Under the pieces are notes generated by a model. The model was not told the DNA's origin and did not search any database. It saw only the letters and a list, made by a program, of their open reading frames with translations. Below are positions 55,747-64,000 of a stretch of DNA of 64,000 nucleotides, in pieces. This DNA comes from Lutjanus erythropterus (taxonomy: Eukaryota > Chordata > Actinopteri > Lutjaniformes > Lutjanidae): assembly GCA_020091685.1 (NCBI GenBank), contig CM034597.1:32020801-32084800 (forward strand), given 5' to 3'. Numbering within the stretch: position 1 is the stretch's first letter; every line of letters starts with the position of its first letter. Made by a program: the position numbers and the translations under genes.

Positions 55747-56030
55747 AGTCTCGCAACACACACACGTTTGAGGGGGAGAAGGAGGGTAGTCACAGGTTGG
55801 CCGCGGTCAGTGAGGCGGGTTGAGCGCACTTTGGCCTACTCCAGAGATACTCTCAGCAGAGCTCTGTACAATGAACATGGTAATGGACATGAAAAATCAG
55901 CACGGAACAGTTTGACCCAGCAGGGCCAAAGCTGACAATGGAAAAGCTCCACAAATATATATTATATTTAGAATGTCTTCCCCACTTTATCTTGCTTTCA
56001 GACAGCCTTTTCTGACAAGAAACTGACATT
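55747..56030. other. Unassigned noncoding stretch
   Basis: No gene supported. A 63-codon plus frame from 55744 is Arg-rich with no domain. Confidence 0.35.
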
Positions 56031-56034
56031 ATAT

Positions 56035-56290
56035 CACCCTCTCCAAACCACCAGAAACTCCTTTGGCAAAATCAGTAATTTTGCACCACAGAACAACGGA
56101 ATTACTGATGTACAACTGCCTTGATTCGAGTCACATAACTACACAAACAAACTAACCAGTGTATGTATCCAGAACAATTTACATTTTAGAAGTACAGAGT
56201 TAGTGTCTCCCCCTCTGTGTGGTGGTTTTTGAACTATCACTGAAACATCAGCTGTAGATTTTTACAGGAACTTTTTGGTGTGCAGGTCTC
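56035..56290. repeat. Probable dispersed repeat (CCAAACCACCAGA start)
   Basis: CTCCAAACCACCAGAAACTC, CCAGTGTATGTATCCAGAAC, TTTACATTTTAGAAGTACAG and GTGGTGGTTTTTGAACTATC AC recall a recurrent teleost repeat. Boundaries are approximate and I found no second copy in the window. Confidence 0.45.
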
Positions 56291-57765
56291 TCTCACTTAC
56301 TTGAATGTACATCATATTTTTGACTTCTCTTTGCTCAAGTTTGTTACCCTTGCTTTTAGCCACCAGAGTAGCTCAGCTAATTTGAAAAAACAGAATTTAT
56401 GCCTTGATTAAAAAATATATATCCACATATTGAGTCAGCTATAACAATTAAATTAGGTGTTATTGCAATTAAGATTGCGTAAGTGGGCAAAAATAATGCT
56501 ATTTATTTATTAAACTATCATTAAAACATAATAAATGGCTGGAATGTAGCTTTTGTATGAAATTATTATAACATCCAATGTTGCACCCACTTGTGTACAA
56601 TAGTAAAATAACATTCAGTTGGAATTCCAATTAACATATCTGTAACATAACTAGTGGTGTTGATGAGGTGGTGCTTGAGTCGATCAAAAAGGACTGTACA
56701 GATACATTTTACTAAAAATGGTTGGGAACACTGGTCTATTTCTAAGAGCAACTTAAAAACAAAAGTAAACCCCTTATACGTGTCCATATACTTGGCTAAT
56801 AAAGCAAAGGGTTTGGAAAATTTATTCTGGTCCAAATAAAAATAAACCAAAATAAATTATTGTTCTGAGACAGGATGAGACGGCAAAGCTAGGGTGTCGA
56901 AGTCGCACATATTACTATTACTTTTTGTCACGCTACATAAATGTCACGCTGCTTCCTGCGTTGAATTAACATTTGACATAAATCGTGTCCGGCAGGTTCA
57001 TCCAACATAAACATTATTACTGAGTAGGCCGGCATGAAATGAGGAATTATGCCATATTTTGCACGGTTTCTGACCACTTTATTAGACGCACAATATGAAT
57101 ATATCTAATGAATATGTATGGAATGTAATTCAATGCAGTCAATATTTGAGAATTTTCACTGAAGTCTTATTTCTAAATCAAGACCACAGTTGACGGCTTC
57201 TCATGAACGCGTTGTGACAAGTCATCGCGGTTCAATTGTGTGTTCACGTGCTGTTCGTGTGCGTTGACACGTGTGTTCACTGGAGCTGAGATGTGTTGCA
57301 GTGTCCTACACCTCTGAACGCGCGCTGTAGTGAGCAGCAGTACTGTAGGTGGGTGATTATCTGCCCCGAGGCAGTTTATACAGAGAGTCTCCCATGTGAC
57401 AGCCAACCACCATTTGAAAGAAACATGGGTACACACTATAACTGTCTTATCCATGTTAACCAGTTTATTCACGAGTCCTGAGCTCTTAAAACCAATAAAA
57501 CAACCTTATATATATACATATATATATATTGTTTCTAGTACATCTTGCTTAAAGATGTGTCGTCTCTTTTGATACACGTACAGCAAACTTATATCATATT
57601 TTTAGCAGGATTTTTTTCGTGTTTTGAGAAAGCATATTCAATTCATAATATACTGCATGTGTGATGATTAAAAGATTGCATTTTTATTAATATCACTGAT
57701 GGATTTCAGTTTGCTGCTTAGACTGAATCAGACAGAAAGGACCAGTGAATCCGTACTAACCTTTT
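56291..57765. other. Unassigned noncoding stretch
   Basis: No gene seen. 57190-57400 is GC-richer with CACGTG-type words (TTCACGTGCTGTTCGTGTGC). Short TATATA runs at about 57508-57530. Confidence 0.4.
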
Positions 57766-57771
57766 CAAAAA

Positions 57772-57801
57772 CCAAAGTCACACAATAACATGAACAAACT
57801 A
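57772..57801. repeat. Short shared repeat string with 16.25 kb
   Basis: CAAAGTCACACAATAACATG then AACAAACTA matches 16250-16280 with three differences. Confidence 0.45.
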
Positions 57802-57834
57802 ATTAACGCAGCAACTCCCATGGTAAAATCACCA

Positions 57835-57990
57835 GAGGTGGGAGTAAGTCACATACATGTGAGACACGAGCAAGTCTCAAGTCTTAATCGTCTGGTCTCA
57901 AGTAATTCCCAAGTTACTGTGGCGAGAACTAATTCATTGCAAATCACAAGTCAAGTCCCACAATATTTCGACATTCAAATCAGTTAAAAC
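57835..57990 (+). repeat. Dispersed repeat (CAAGTCTCAAGTC family)
   Basis: GAGGTGGGAGTAAGTCACAT, GAGCAAGTCTCAAGTCTTAA and AATCACAAGTCAAGTCCCAC form a recurrent fish repeat built from AAGTC words (recalled). No coding content. Confidence 0.6.
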
Positions 57991-58650
57991 AATTACAACT
58001 CCTATTTTCATTTATTGTGATCCATTTATTAGCGACCTCTCGTGGGCATAAAAATTTAAACGGGAAAAGTATAAAGAGTGAGAAGGTCTGGATATGCGGG
58101 AGGTGGAGGGGAAGGACGGCTCAAATAAACACATTTTCACCCAAGAGACGGGTGTCCTGTGTGAAACGTAAACTCAACGCATAGTTATTACACGACTTTA
58201 ACCTGACCTGTGAGTTACGTGACTTCCATTACAATATGTAACATAGTTGTTTTAACCGACATCATGCTAATCATGTTTTCCAAAACCTAACCAAGTAGTT
58301 TTTATGCCTAAAATAGCCAATAGGCAACGGTTTTACAATGTTAACCAAGTATCTAATGTCACGTGGCTTGTGTAAAGTAGTTTAGGTCTGATAAGCCTGT
58401 CACTGCTTTGCAATTGACCTATTGTGGCATCTAGGTATGTTTGAAAATTTCTATTTTTGTCAAAGGAGTGCGGTGGCTTTGGAGAAAGCGATACAACAGC
58501 AGTTTCCCATCAGAGAAGTCTCTCTGACAACAAGGTAAAGTGGTGGATATATAATAAATATAGTATGCACTTAAACTAATATTGATTTTTTTTAAGTGTC
58601 TAAAATGTGTTTTGCTGCTGACCCTCTCCACAGCAGTACATTGTTTAGCT
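57991..58650. other. Unassigned noncoding stretch
   Basis: No gene or recognised repeat. Confidence 0.4.
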
Positions 58651-58654
58651 TCCT

Positions 58655-58780
58655 ACACTGGTACTCCAGCTGCTTCTCCAAACCGGGGATGTGCTGCCAT
58701 CTACTGTAGATAACACACTGACGATGGATAAGTACCTCATACAACGGCTCTTAAAATAATCAGAACTGTCCCTTTAATGT
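58655..58780 (-). repeat. Dispersed repeat (CAGTGTATTACCTACAG family), reversed
   Basis: CTCCAGCTGCTTCTCCAAAC, GCTGCCATCTACTGTAGATA then ACACACTG is the reverse complement of the 15.5 and 55.4 kb copies. It ends in GAACTGTCCCTTTAA, which may be the family's true terminus. Confidence 0.6.
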
Positions 58781-58970
58781 AATAATTTTAGCTGACGTTT
58801 TGTCATTGGAGGACTTGTTATAATCATGTCAGAGGACAAACTTAGCATACCCTTGCTCCAGTTAACTCCCTATAGTGAAGGAAAACAGAGACATGCCTCG
58901 GCCCACTGAGCCACCCAGACGCCAGCTTTTATTGTTCAAAGAGTTGAGGGGTCACTGCTTTATGGAGGGC
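58781..58970. other. Unassigned stretch with antisense SINE scrap
   Basis: GCCTCGGCCCACTGAGCCAC followed by CCAGACGCC at about 58894-58922 looks like the reverse complement of a tRNA-like SINE head (GGCGTCTGGGTGGCTCAGTG). Only this fragment is present. Confidence 0.35.
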
Positions 58971-58974
58971 GACA

Positions 58975-59220
58975 TGGGGACGCTGTCTACTCCAGCTGGG
59001 CCTAATGATAACCATGTGAGCACATGAAAGTCATTCTACTCTTCTTTGACCAGCCAAAATGATTCCTCGCTGTAGTCCCATGCTGTAAATTGTGGTCGAA
59101 GGTATAAAGAGAAGAGGGGCAATTTCCCTGAAATCCTCCCCTAATGTGGGACAAAGGCATGGAGGACGCCACAGGGATGAGATTTCAGTCTCATCACCTT
59201 TGAACTTGTGTTTGGGTAAC
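58975..59220. promoter_or_regulatory. Candidate conserved noncoding block
   Basis: CTGGGCCTAATGATAACCAT, GAGATTTCAGTCTCATCACC and TTTGAACTTGTGTTTG words in repeat-free sequence. CATCACCTTTGAAC resembles an LEF/TCF-type site (CTTTGAA). Weak evidence. Confidence 0.25.
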
Positions 59221-59400
59221 AAAAGGGAAAATGGCAAAATGAAGATAAAGTGAACTGCGAGGCTGAAGGGGCAGAGAGAAAATGAGGACAGCAAAGATAG
59301 AAAGAAGAAGGAAAATTAGAATGATTGAGGGAAGTGACAGGGGGATGCTGCAGATGAGAGGTGGAGGAGGAAGAGAGGGGAGGCAGCCGATCAAATTTTA
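59221..59400. repeat. Purine-rich (GA) low-complexity tract
   Basis: Strong A/G bias on the plus strand with no repeat unit. It creates Leu/Ser/Pro-rich open frames on the minus strand that I reject. Confidence 0.6.
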
Positions 59401-59560
59401 TGGTTGACTTATCCCTTTCACAGCCCCTTGAAATAGCCAAACAATTTACAATCATCCAAAGCATTAACCTTTCACGAGCCAGAGGGACTCAGTGTCCATG
59501 ATGCCGTGATGAGACGTTTTGCATGCCTGATGAAACGACGCGGGGAAATAACTCATTGAG
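59401..59560. promoter_or_regulatory. Candidate conserved noncoding block
   Basis: AAATAGCCAAACAATTTACA, ATCATCCAAAGCATTAACCT, GATGCCGTGATGAGACGTTT and TGCATGCCTGATGAAACGAC lie between two purine tracts. Balanced and repeat-free, with AACAAT (Sox-like) and TTTGCATGC (octamer-like). Confidence 0.35.
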
Positions 59561-59700
59561 CGGGCAAAACAAAGAAACGGAGAGGCAGAGAAGGAGAGAG
59601 AAAAGGGGGGCAAAAGAAAGGAGGGGTAGACTATCAGAGGAGGAGTTGGAGAGAAAGGCATGTTTGAAGGAGGACAAGGAGTGATGTTTAGGAGAGCCCT
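59561..59700. repeat. Purine-rich (GA) low-complexity tract
   Basis: AGAGGCAGAGAAGGAGAGAG-type sequence. No gene. Confidence 0.6.
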
Positions 59701-60000
59701 TTGTTAGGGATGGCATATTGGCTCGCGCGTCAGAGTGAAGGATGGCGGGGAGGCTTCGCCGTGGCTTCGCTGCCCTCCACGGTCCGTACTTAACGTTTTT
59801 TTCGGGGGGAAGAGGAGGAGGTCGACAGTTACAGCGAAAGAAGGGAGGAGAGGGGAAGCGTTAAGAGCACCAGAAACAGGCTTGATTCCCATCTCATGGC
59901 GGGGAGCCAATGTCCATGCTATTTACTGCATGACAGCCTCCCATATCTACATCAATCCCCTACACAAGGCGGGAAACAGAGAGGGGGGCTGAAGGGCCAA
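59701..60000. promoter_or_regulatory. Candidate conserved noncoding block, GC-rich
   Basis: ATATTGGCTCGCGCGTCAGA, CTTCGCCGTGGCTTCGCTGC, GTACTTAACG, ATTCCCATCTCATGGCGGGG and CATGCTATTTACTGCATGAC form a CpG-retaining stretch just before the GT array at 60009. Open frames exist on both strands but neither has a domain. Confidence 0.3.
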
Positions 60001-60006
60001 GAGGGA

Positions 60007-60008
<2 letters not shown>

Positions 60009-60065
<57 letters not shown>
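60009..60065. repeat. (GT)n microsatellite
   Basis: GT run of about 57 bases. Confidence 0.98.
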
Positions 60066-60066
<1 letters not shown>

Positions 60067-60835
60067 TGTGCATTTGGAGATATTTCACAGCTGTGAATGA
60101 AAACTTGTGCGGTAAGAAGGCTGTTTGCTACAAATTTGTACAAAACATAAGAAACTTGGCGCTGCAATGGAAAAGAATGACAGAGTTGACTGGCAGAGAC
60201 TTTGTCAGAGAGCCCCAGGCAGGAATATCCTGGTGTATAGTAGTTAAATATTTTGGTCAAATCGGATTTTCAGCATTAAATAATGCACACAGGCATGATA
60301 GCTTCAATGGCTAACGTTAGATTTTGGAGAGAGAAAGTCATGACATCACTTTTTTCAGCGCTAGGTGACAATGTAGCCAGCCAGGTTTGGCTGTTCCCTA
60401 AGCTGTGTCACAGGTAATGTGAACATACAGTAAACTGAAAGTTTAGCTAGCTAACATTGGTTAGCTAGACTGAAACTTACTGCAAAAGTTACAAAATAGC
60501 ATAACCTATAGACACTTGACACAATGTAATTCAAAAACTATGAAAGATAATATATTTTGACTCCCTGACCTGTTGTTTTTAACTCTTTTGAGGGGTCCAG
60601 GATTTAATTGGAGGGGGTCATACCCCCCAACCATTATTGTAATTCAGACACAGACGTCGGGTCTCGGTAACTACTGAACAGCCCCAGAGGGCCTGTATCT
60701 CTGTGCATACTTTATCAATATAAAATTTAAATTGAAATGAAGCACGTTTTATTAATTCCTCCTAGAAATTTAAGAGGCATTTAACAGATTAGTAGGCGTC
60801 AGTGTGCTTCTGTAAGTACATTAGAATCATTGAGG
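60066..60835. other. Unassigned noncoding stretch
   Basis: No gene supported. Contains GCTAGCTAACATTGGTTAGC-type words (60445-60467) that form a short imperfect inverted repeat. Confidence 0.4.
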
Positions 60836-60839
60836 GGGA

Positions 60840-61260
60840 GGAAATTAAAGTTTCTGAACTCCAATATGTTAGCGCTAACAGCCAACTTATTAGACTAGAG
60901 TTAGGCTAATTATTAGACCAGATACAATTACAGTCGCGGAGACAAATTGAGATAAGGATGAGGGAAGAAAATGGATTGATAACCGAGGGAGAGAAAGAGA
61001 CAGAGACCAAGAGAGAGACAGAGAAAAGAGCAGGAGATAAAGAGTCAGAGAAGCTGCATACAAATGACCCCTTTTAGCTAATTAGCAGCGCTGCTAAGAG
61101 CCCTGCGAGAATTGGCCCCTATATGCTGCTGCTGCTGCACAGTGGCCCTATAGGTGGTGAGATCGAGCCCGTGGCCACAGGGGCTCATAAGCAATGTGTG
61201 TCATCTGCGAATACCATCAGTCATAGAACAAAGGAGGCGCACGGGTCAAAGGCAGCGATA
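60840..61260. promoter_or_regulatory. Candidate conserved noncoding region with paired palindromes
   Basis: ATATGTTAGCGCTAACAGCC (palindromic GTTAGCGCTAAC, 60869-60880) and TTAGGCTAATTATTAGACC precede a GA tract (60945-61050). After it, TTTTAGCTAATTAGCAGCGC TGCTAA contains two overlapping perfect palindromes: GCTAATTAGC (61077-61086) and AGCAGCGCTGCT (61084-61095). Then ATTGGCCCCTATATGCTGCT and AGATCGAGCCCGTGGCCACA follow. TAATTA is the core homeodomain site. No open frame crosses the palindromes convincingly. Probably regulatory. Unaligned. Confidence 0.45.
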
Positions 61261-61410
61261 CGCCGCTGCACACTGCTGCTGTTCTTCTTCTTATCCTCCT
61301 CTTCTTCTTCCTGTCCTTCACTTAATTTTCCATTAACCCCTTCCTCATCATCCCCATTTCTTCATCTCTTCTCCGCCTCCTCCCATCTTTTCCCATCTTT
61401 TCCAAGCCAT
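61261..61410. repeat. Pyrimidine-rich (CTT/TCC) low-complexity tract
   Basis: TTCTTCTTCTTATCCTCCTC and similar words. It gives a Ser/Pro/Leu-rich spurious open frame (part of 61123-61569). Confidence 0.65.
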
Positions 61411-62120
61411 CCTCTTCTTTTGTGTGTGAGTCAATTAGGCAGCCCTTTAGTTTTGATTTATAGACCACGGACCTCCTATGGCCTAATGGATTGCTGTGAA
61501 TTAATATGCAATGCTTATGTGTGTGTGTGTGATAAATTAAAGAGCAGGAGACACAATAGAGGTCACTGAGGTACCACTTTCTATACAGACGGTGTTTAAA
61601 TCGGCGCCACTCCGGCTCCCAATTTTCATCTCTCACTTGAAAGAAATGATCAATTTGTAATGTCGACATAATGGATTATGAACAATAATAAAGTGACTGC
61701 TGTGCTCGTTTGGATCAGGTCTCTCAATATCGTTTGCCATGTGGAAATAATTAGACACTTCATAAAGATTGGGACCAGCGATTGTTATTGCGAGAACAAA
61801 AGGCATCATTAGATGTCAGAGCGATGTGTTCAGGGGCGATTCATCAGATTTTCTTTCCCTTTGTTGACCGCAGAGGACAACAACACAGAGATTAGGGACT
61901 CATCCCGCCTGGGGAGGTTGCTGAGGGGTCAGGATAGGTGCAAGAATACATCACCATCATCACCCTTATCATCATCATCATCATCATCATCATTGTCTGA
62001 CTTTTGTAACAAACACACCCGATGACCAGAGGCTATTTACACCAGGCCAAAGTCAAGAGGCCCCGTACTGGTAGTTTATAGTTCATGGGGTCATGAACTC
62101 TGTAGTCTATATCTGAAAAT
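61411..62120. promoter_or_regulatory. Candidate conserved noncoding region (best in window)
   Basis: About 700 bases of even composition, interrupted only by a short GT run (61512-61531) and a CAT run (61969-61993). Words: GAGTCAATTAGGCAGCCCTT, TTTTGATTTATAGACCACGG, TGTGAATTAATATGCAATGC, GAACAATAATAAAG (Sox-type AACAAT, 61681-61686), GTGGAAATAATTAGACAC, CAGCGATTGTTATTGCGAG (ATTGTT, 61781-61786, inverted relative to the first) and GTTGACCGCAGAGG (Runx-like GACCGCA, 61866-61872). The open frames are short and overlapping. Multi-factor content without repeats suits a long-range developmental enhancer. Conservation inferred by eye only. Confidence 0.5.
61969..61993. repeat. (ATC)n trinucleotide microsatellite
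   Basis: ATC/CAT units repeated about eight times. Confidence 0.93.
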
Positions 62121-62150
62121 GTCTGACAGAGGGCCTGTCGGCGCCTTGCT

Positions 62151-62190
62151 GCACGCACACACATGCACACGCACACACACACACACACAC
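62151..62190. repeat. Interrupted (CA)n microsatellite
   Basis: CA run with GC and TG interruptions, about 40 bases. Confidence 0.92.
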
Positions 62191-62395
62191 CCTCACACCA
62201 GCAGTGTACCATCGGGGTCAGGTGAAAACCTTTCATCTCCACAGTGTCAACTTTACAGGAGCTAACCAAGAAAAACAGCCATGTTTTTTACTTTCAGCAC
62301 AAAGCACATAAACAGTGATGTGAGAGGGTTTCTACACAGCTCAGGGGGAAATCTTTGACAAATCGTGCCATTAAATTAGTCATTTCTTCTTTCAA
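62191..62395. other. Unassigned noncoding stretch
   Basis: No gene or recognised repeat. Confidence 0.35.
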
Positions 62396-62412
62396 AGTAC
62401 AAATCACTCCCA

Positions 62413-62432
62413 CAATTCAAAATTTTGAATTG
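62413..62432. repeat. Perfect 20-bp palindrome
   Basis: CAATTCAAAATTTTGAATTG is identical to its reverse complement. It lies in AT-rich sequence just before TTTATTTCTTCCCCTGCG. It could be a dimeric binding site or chance in AT-rich DNA. Confidence 0.7.
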
Positions 62433-63125
62433 AAAATTTATTTCTTCCCCTGCGTTATGTTGATTCTTCCTGGCGAATTCCCTCCTAAACCTCTTTTCTT
62501 CAACAAGAAATAAGTGATTATGTCAATTGTGTCTCCAGTAAATTATGCATATTTATTTTAATTTAAGTTAAATCAACATAAGAAACCATTTTTAGGTAAC
62601 TCACTGATCTTTGCCAAGATTAAGAGACTCTATGTTTACATAGACCACAGCACTGAAGAAAAGTCTGGCTGCATATTTGGGCCTCATGCCAGAGGCATGA
62701 TTGATTGATTTGGGAGCACATCTCTTATTTTCTTGTATTTTGAATTTTATTTCAGGTACAAACACAGTATATGAGTGGTCCACACCTGTTCTTGAAGTCT
62801 TGAGCATTTTTTTTGTTACAATAACAATATCCAAACCAAAGTTTTTCACTTATGACTAGATTTGATCACTTTGAAGCAACTTTGAGTTTGTAAAGTTATG
62901 CTTCATAATTATGTTGACATTACCTTGTTTGACCCTGCATTTTGAATTATAATTTAATTCTAAACTTACACATACAGCCAACGAACGAACGATATCATCA
63001 TTACTTTAAATTTACGATTACCTACTGCAGGTTTAACATGCAGGTTTAAGCATGTCTCTGTCCAGGTGAACATCCTCTGTTGCAAAGCTTGACACTCATC
63101 TACAACTATTATGGCATGTTTTTTT
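62433..63125. other. Unassigned AT-rich stretch
   Basis: No gene or recognised repeat. Confidence 0.4.
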
Positions 63126-63134
63126 TATTTTGTA

Positions 63135-63420
63135 TCTTTTGTCCTTCTCTGTGAATGAGCCTTGAATCCCTCCTCCCATTGCAGTCATCGATCAATGTGC
63201 TGTGGCAGGGCTTTCTTTTTTAAGTCATTTCATATTGAACCATCCCTTCTTTATTTCAGTGACATGGCATTAACAAGCGCTCATTTTCCCCATTCCTCTG
63301 CCTTATCAGGTCCCTTAATTCCGGTGCTGACGCTGCCAAAATGACAGATTTTCCTTTATGGATCTCTGAAAGCAGGACCTCAAACTCAAAACTCGTGCAG
63401 TTATTCTTTTAACTCTTTGA
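63135..63420. promoter_or_regulatory. Candidate conserved noncoding block
   Basis: CTTGAATCCCTCCTCCCATT, GCAGTCATCGATCAATGTGC (ATCGAT palindrome), TAAGTCATTTCATATTGAAC, CATTAACAAGCGCTCATTTT and GACAGATTTTCCTTTATGG occur in repeat-free, balanced sequence. The 142-codon minus-strand frame (63315-63743) overlaps the next repeat and is not credible. Confidence 0.4.
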
Positions 63421-63529
63421 TGCCATGAACACTTCCTGACATATGGGACAGGAATCGTAGCCTTATGTGGTAATTTGTAAGACTCATGCACGTGACTCAA
63501 ATACACACAGGTGGGTCGGAGAAATTTAA

Positions 63530-63740
63530 GATAAGAAAATGAAAACCTTCTTGCATGAGGCCCATTATCATTCTGCTGTAGGGGGAAAAACACTCTGGCT
63601 TGTTTGTATTTCTTTAAACCAACCACAATGGTCTTGGGCGGAGCAATCCCTGGAAACACCCTGCAAAATAATGCTGGGGGTTGTGTGTGTAACGTGCATG
63701 CGGGGAGGCGAGCCTGTGCAATAAAATTGCTTAATTCACG
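63530..63740 (-). repeat. Dispersed element, pair member with 10.7 kb (reversed)
   Basis: TTGTTTGTATTTCTTTAAAC then CAACCACAATGGTCTTGGGC is the reverse complement of the 10840-10870 region. The downstream part GGAAACACCCTGCAAAATAA follows the order I recall for an abundant percomorph repeat. No transposase. Confidence 0.6.
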
Positions 63741-64000
63741 CAAAAGAAAAGGTAACAGCTGTTAGTTTGTTTACGTTATACTTCCTGTGAGTCAGACCAG
63801 GGATCGTCATGATGGCTAAGTAATAAAAAACTTAAACAAACCGCAATCCGTCCTGACCCATAACCAAAGTGTTTTTGTAGCTTGAACCCAGATGTTCCCA
63901 AGGTTTTCTCATTATGACCCCTGAATGTGACCTCTTGATAGGTGGCATGTCTGTGGTGTCAAGAGTCAGCAGTTCAATCAAAGAGTGATTTACTCTCTCA
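63741..64000. other. Unassigned end of window
   Basis: No gene or recognised repeat up to the window edge. CATTATGACCCCTGAATGTG may belong to a repeat continuing beyond. Confidence 0.3.

Noticed and set aside
61123-61569. 148-codon plus-strand open frame
   Set aside because: It runs through a CTT/TCC pyrimidine tract that encodes Ser, Leu and Pro runs. There is no domain and its start lies in a candidate regulatory block.
63315-63743. 142-codon minus-strand open frame
   Set aside because: Spans the boundary of a dispersed repeat and a noncoding block. Basic and unpatterned composition.

Overview
This window looks like noncoding DNA from a ray-finned (teleost, probably percomorph) fish genome. 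The evidence is its composition. There are many (CA/GT)n arrays, degenerate fragments of Tc1-type transposons, short inverted-repeat elements with the teleost-typical 'GATAGTTCACCCAAAAATGAAA' type of end (positions 1451 and 15620), tRNA-like SINE fragments, and several dispersed repeats I recognise from teleost genomes. No bacterial gene structure, complete protein-coding gene, rRNA, intact tRNA or CRISPR array is visible. Almost all open frames are short, and the longer ones run through microsatellites, purine tracts or repeats. The most likely setting is a gene desert or a very large intron. A neighbouring gene cannot be named from the sequence.

Layout. 0-8 kb: AT-rich sequence with an inverted-repeat element (1.45-1.68 kb), repeat ends, a 'TTTTGTGGTCATTTTG' degenerate tandem array, CA arrays, a nested repeat cluster (6.4-7.2 kb) and an antisense tRNA-like SINE (7.4-7.56 kb). 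8-20 kb: two GC-richer low-repeat blocks, a nested terminal-inverted-repeat element (12.3-13.2 kb), a second member of the 1.45 kb element family (15.6-16.2 kb), a degenerate tandem array and a decayed Tc1-type transposon (16.87-17.54 kb). 20-35 kb: mostly unassigned sequence, with candidate conserved noncoding blocks at 22.5-23.1 and 34.6-34.8 kb, a CpG-dense patch at 25.3 kb, tRNA-like fragments at 23.9, 27.4 and 32.7 kb, an 85-bp GT array and a 41-bp minisatellite (30.9-31.2 kb). 35-53 kb: a Tc1-type end (36.3-36.5 kb), a dense CA cluster (36.6-37.35 kb), a candidate conserved block at 39.1-39.7 kb, an octamer-containing block at 41.0 kb, another transposase relic (42.4-42.7 kb), a degenerate 'GGACATTTTGGA' array (46.65-47.47 kb), a possible cryptic exon (50.3 kb) and a repeat-like segment (51.2-52.6 kb). 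53-64 kb: the densest series of regulatory-looking blocks (53.7, 54.1, 54.9, 59.0-60.0, 60.9-61.3, 61.4-62.1 and 63.1-63.4 kb), interrupted by repeats.

No set of genes works together here. The functional interest lies in the candidate cis-regulatory blocks, which carry homeodomain, octamer, Sox and nuclear-receptor-like words, and in the layered history of transposon insertion. Conservation was not computed. Those blocks were picked by eye from base composition, repeat avoidance and motif content, and their confidence is set accordingly. Names of repeat families rest on recalled resemblance and were not searched.
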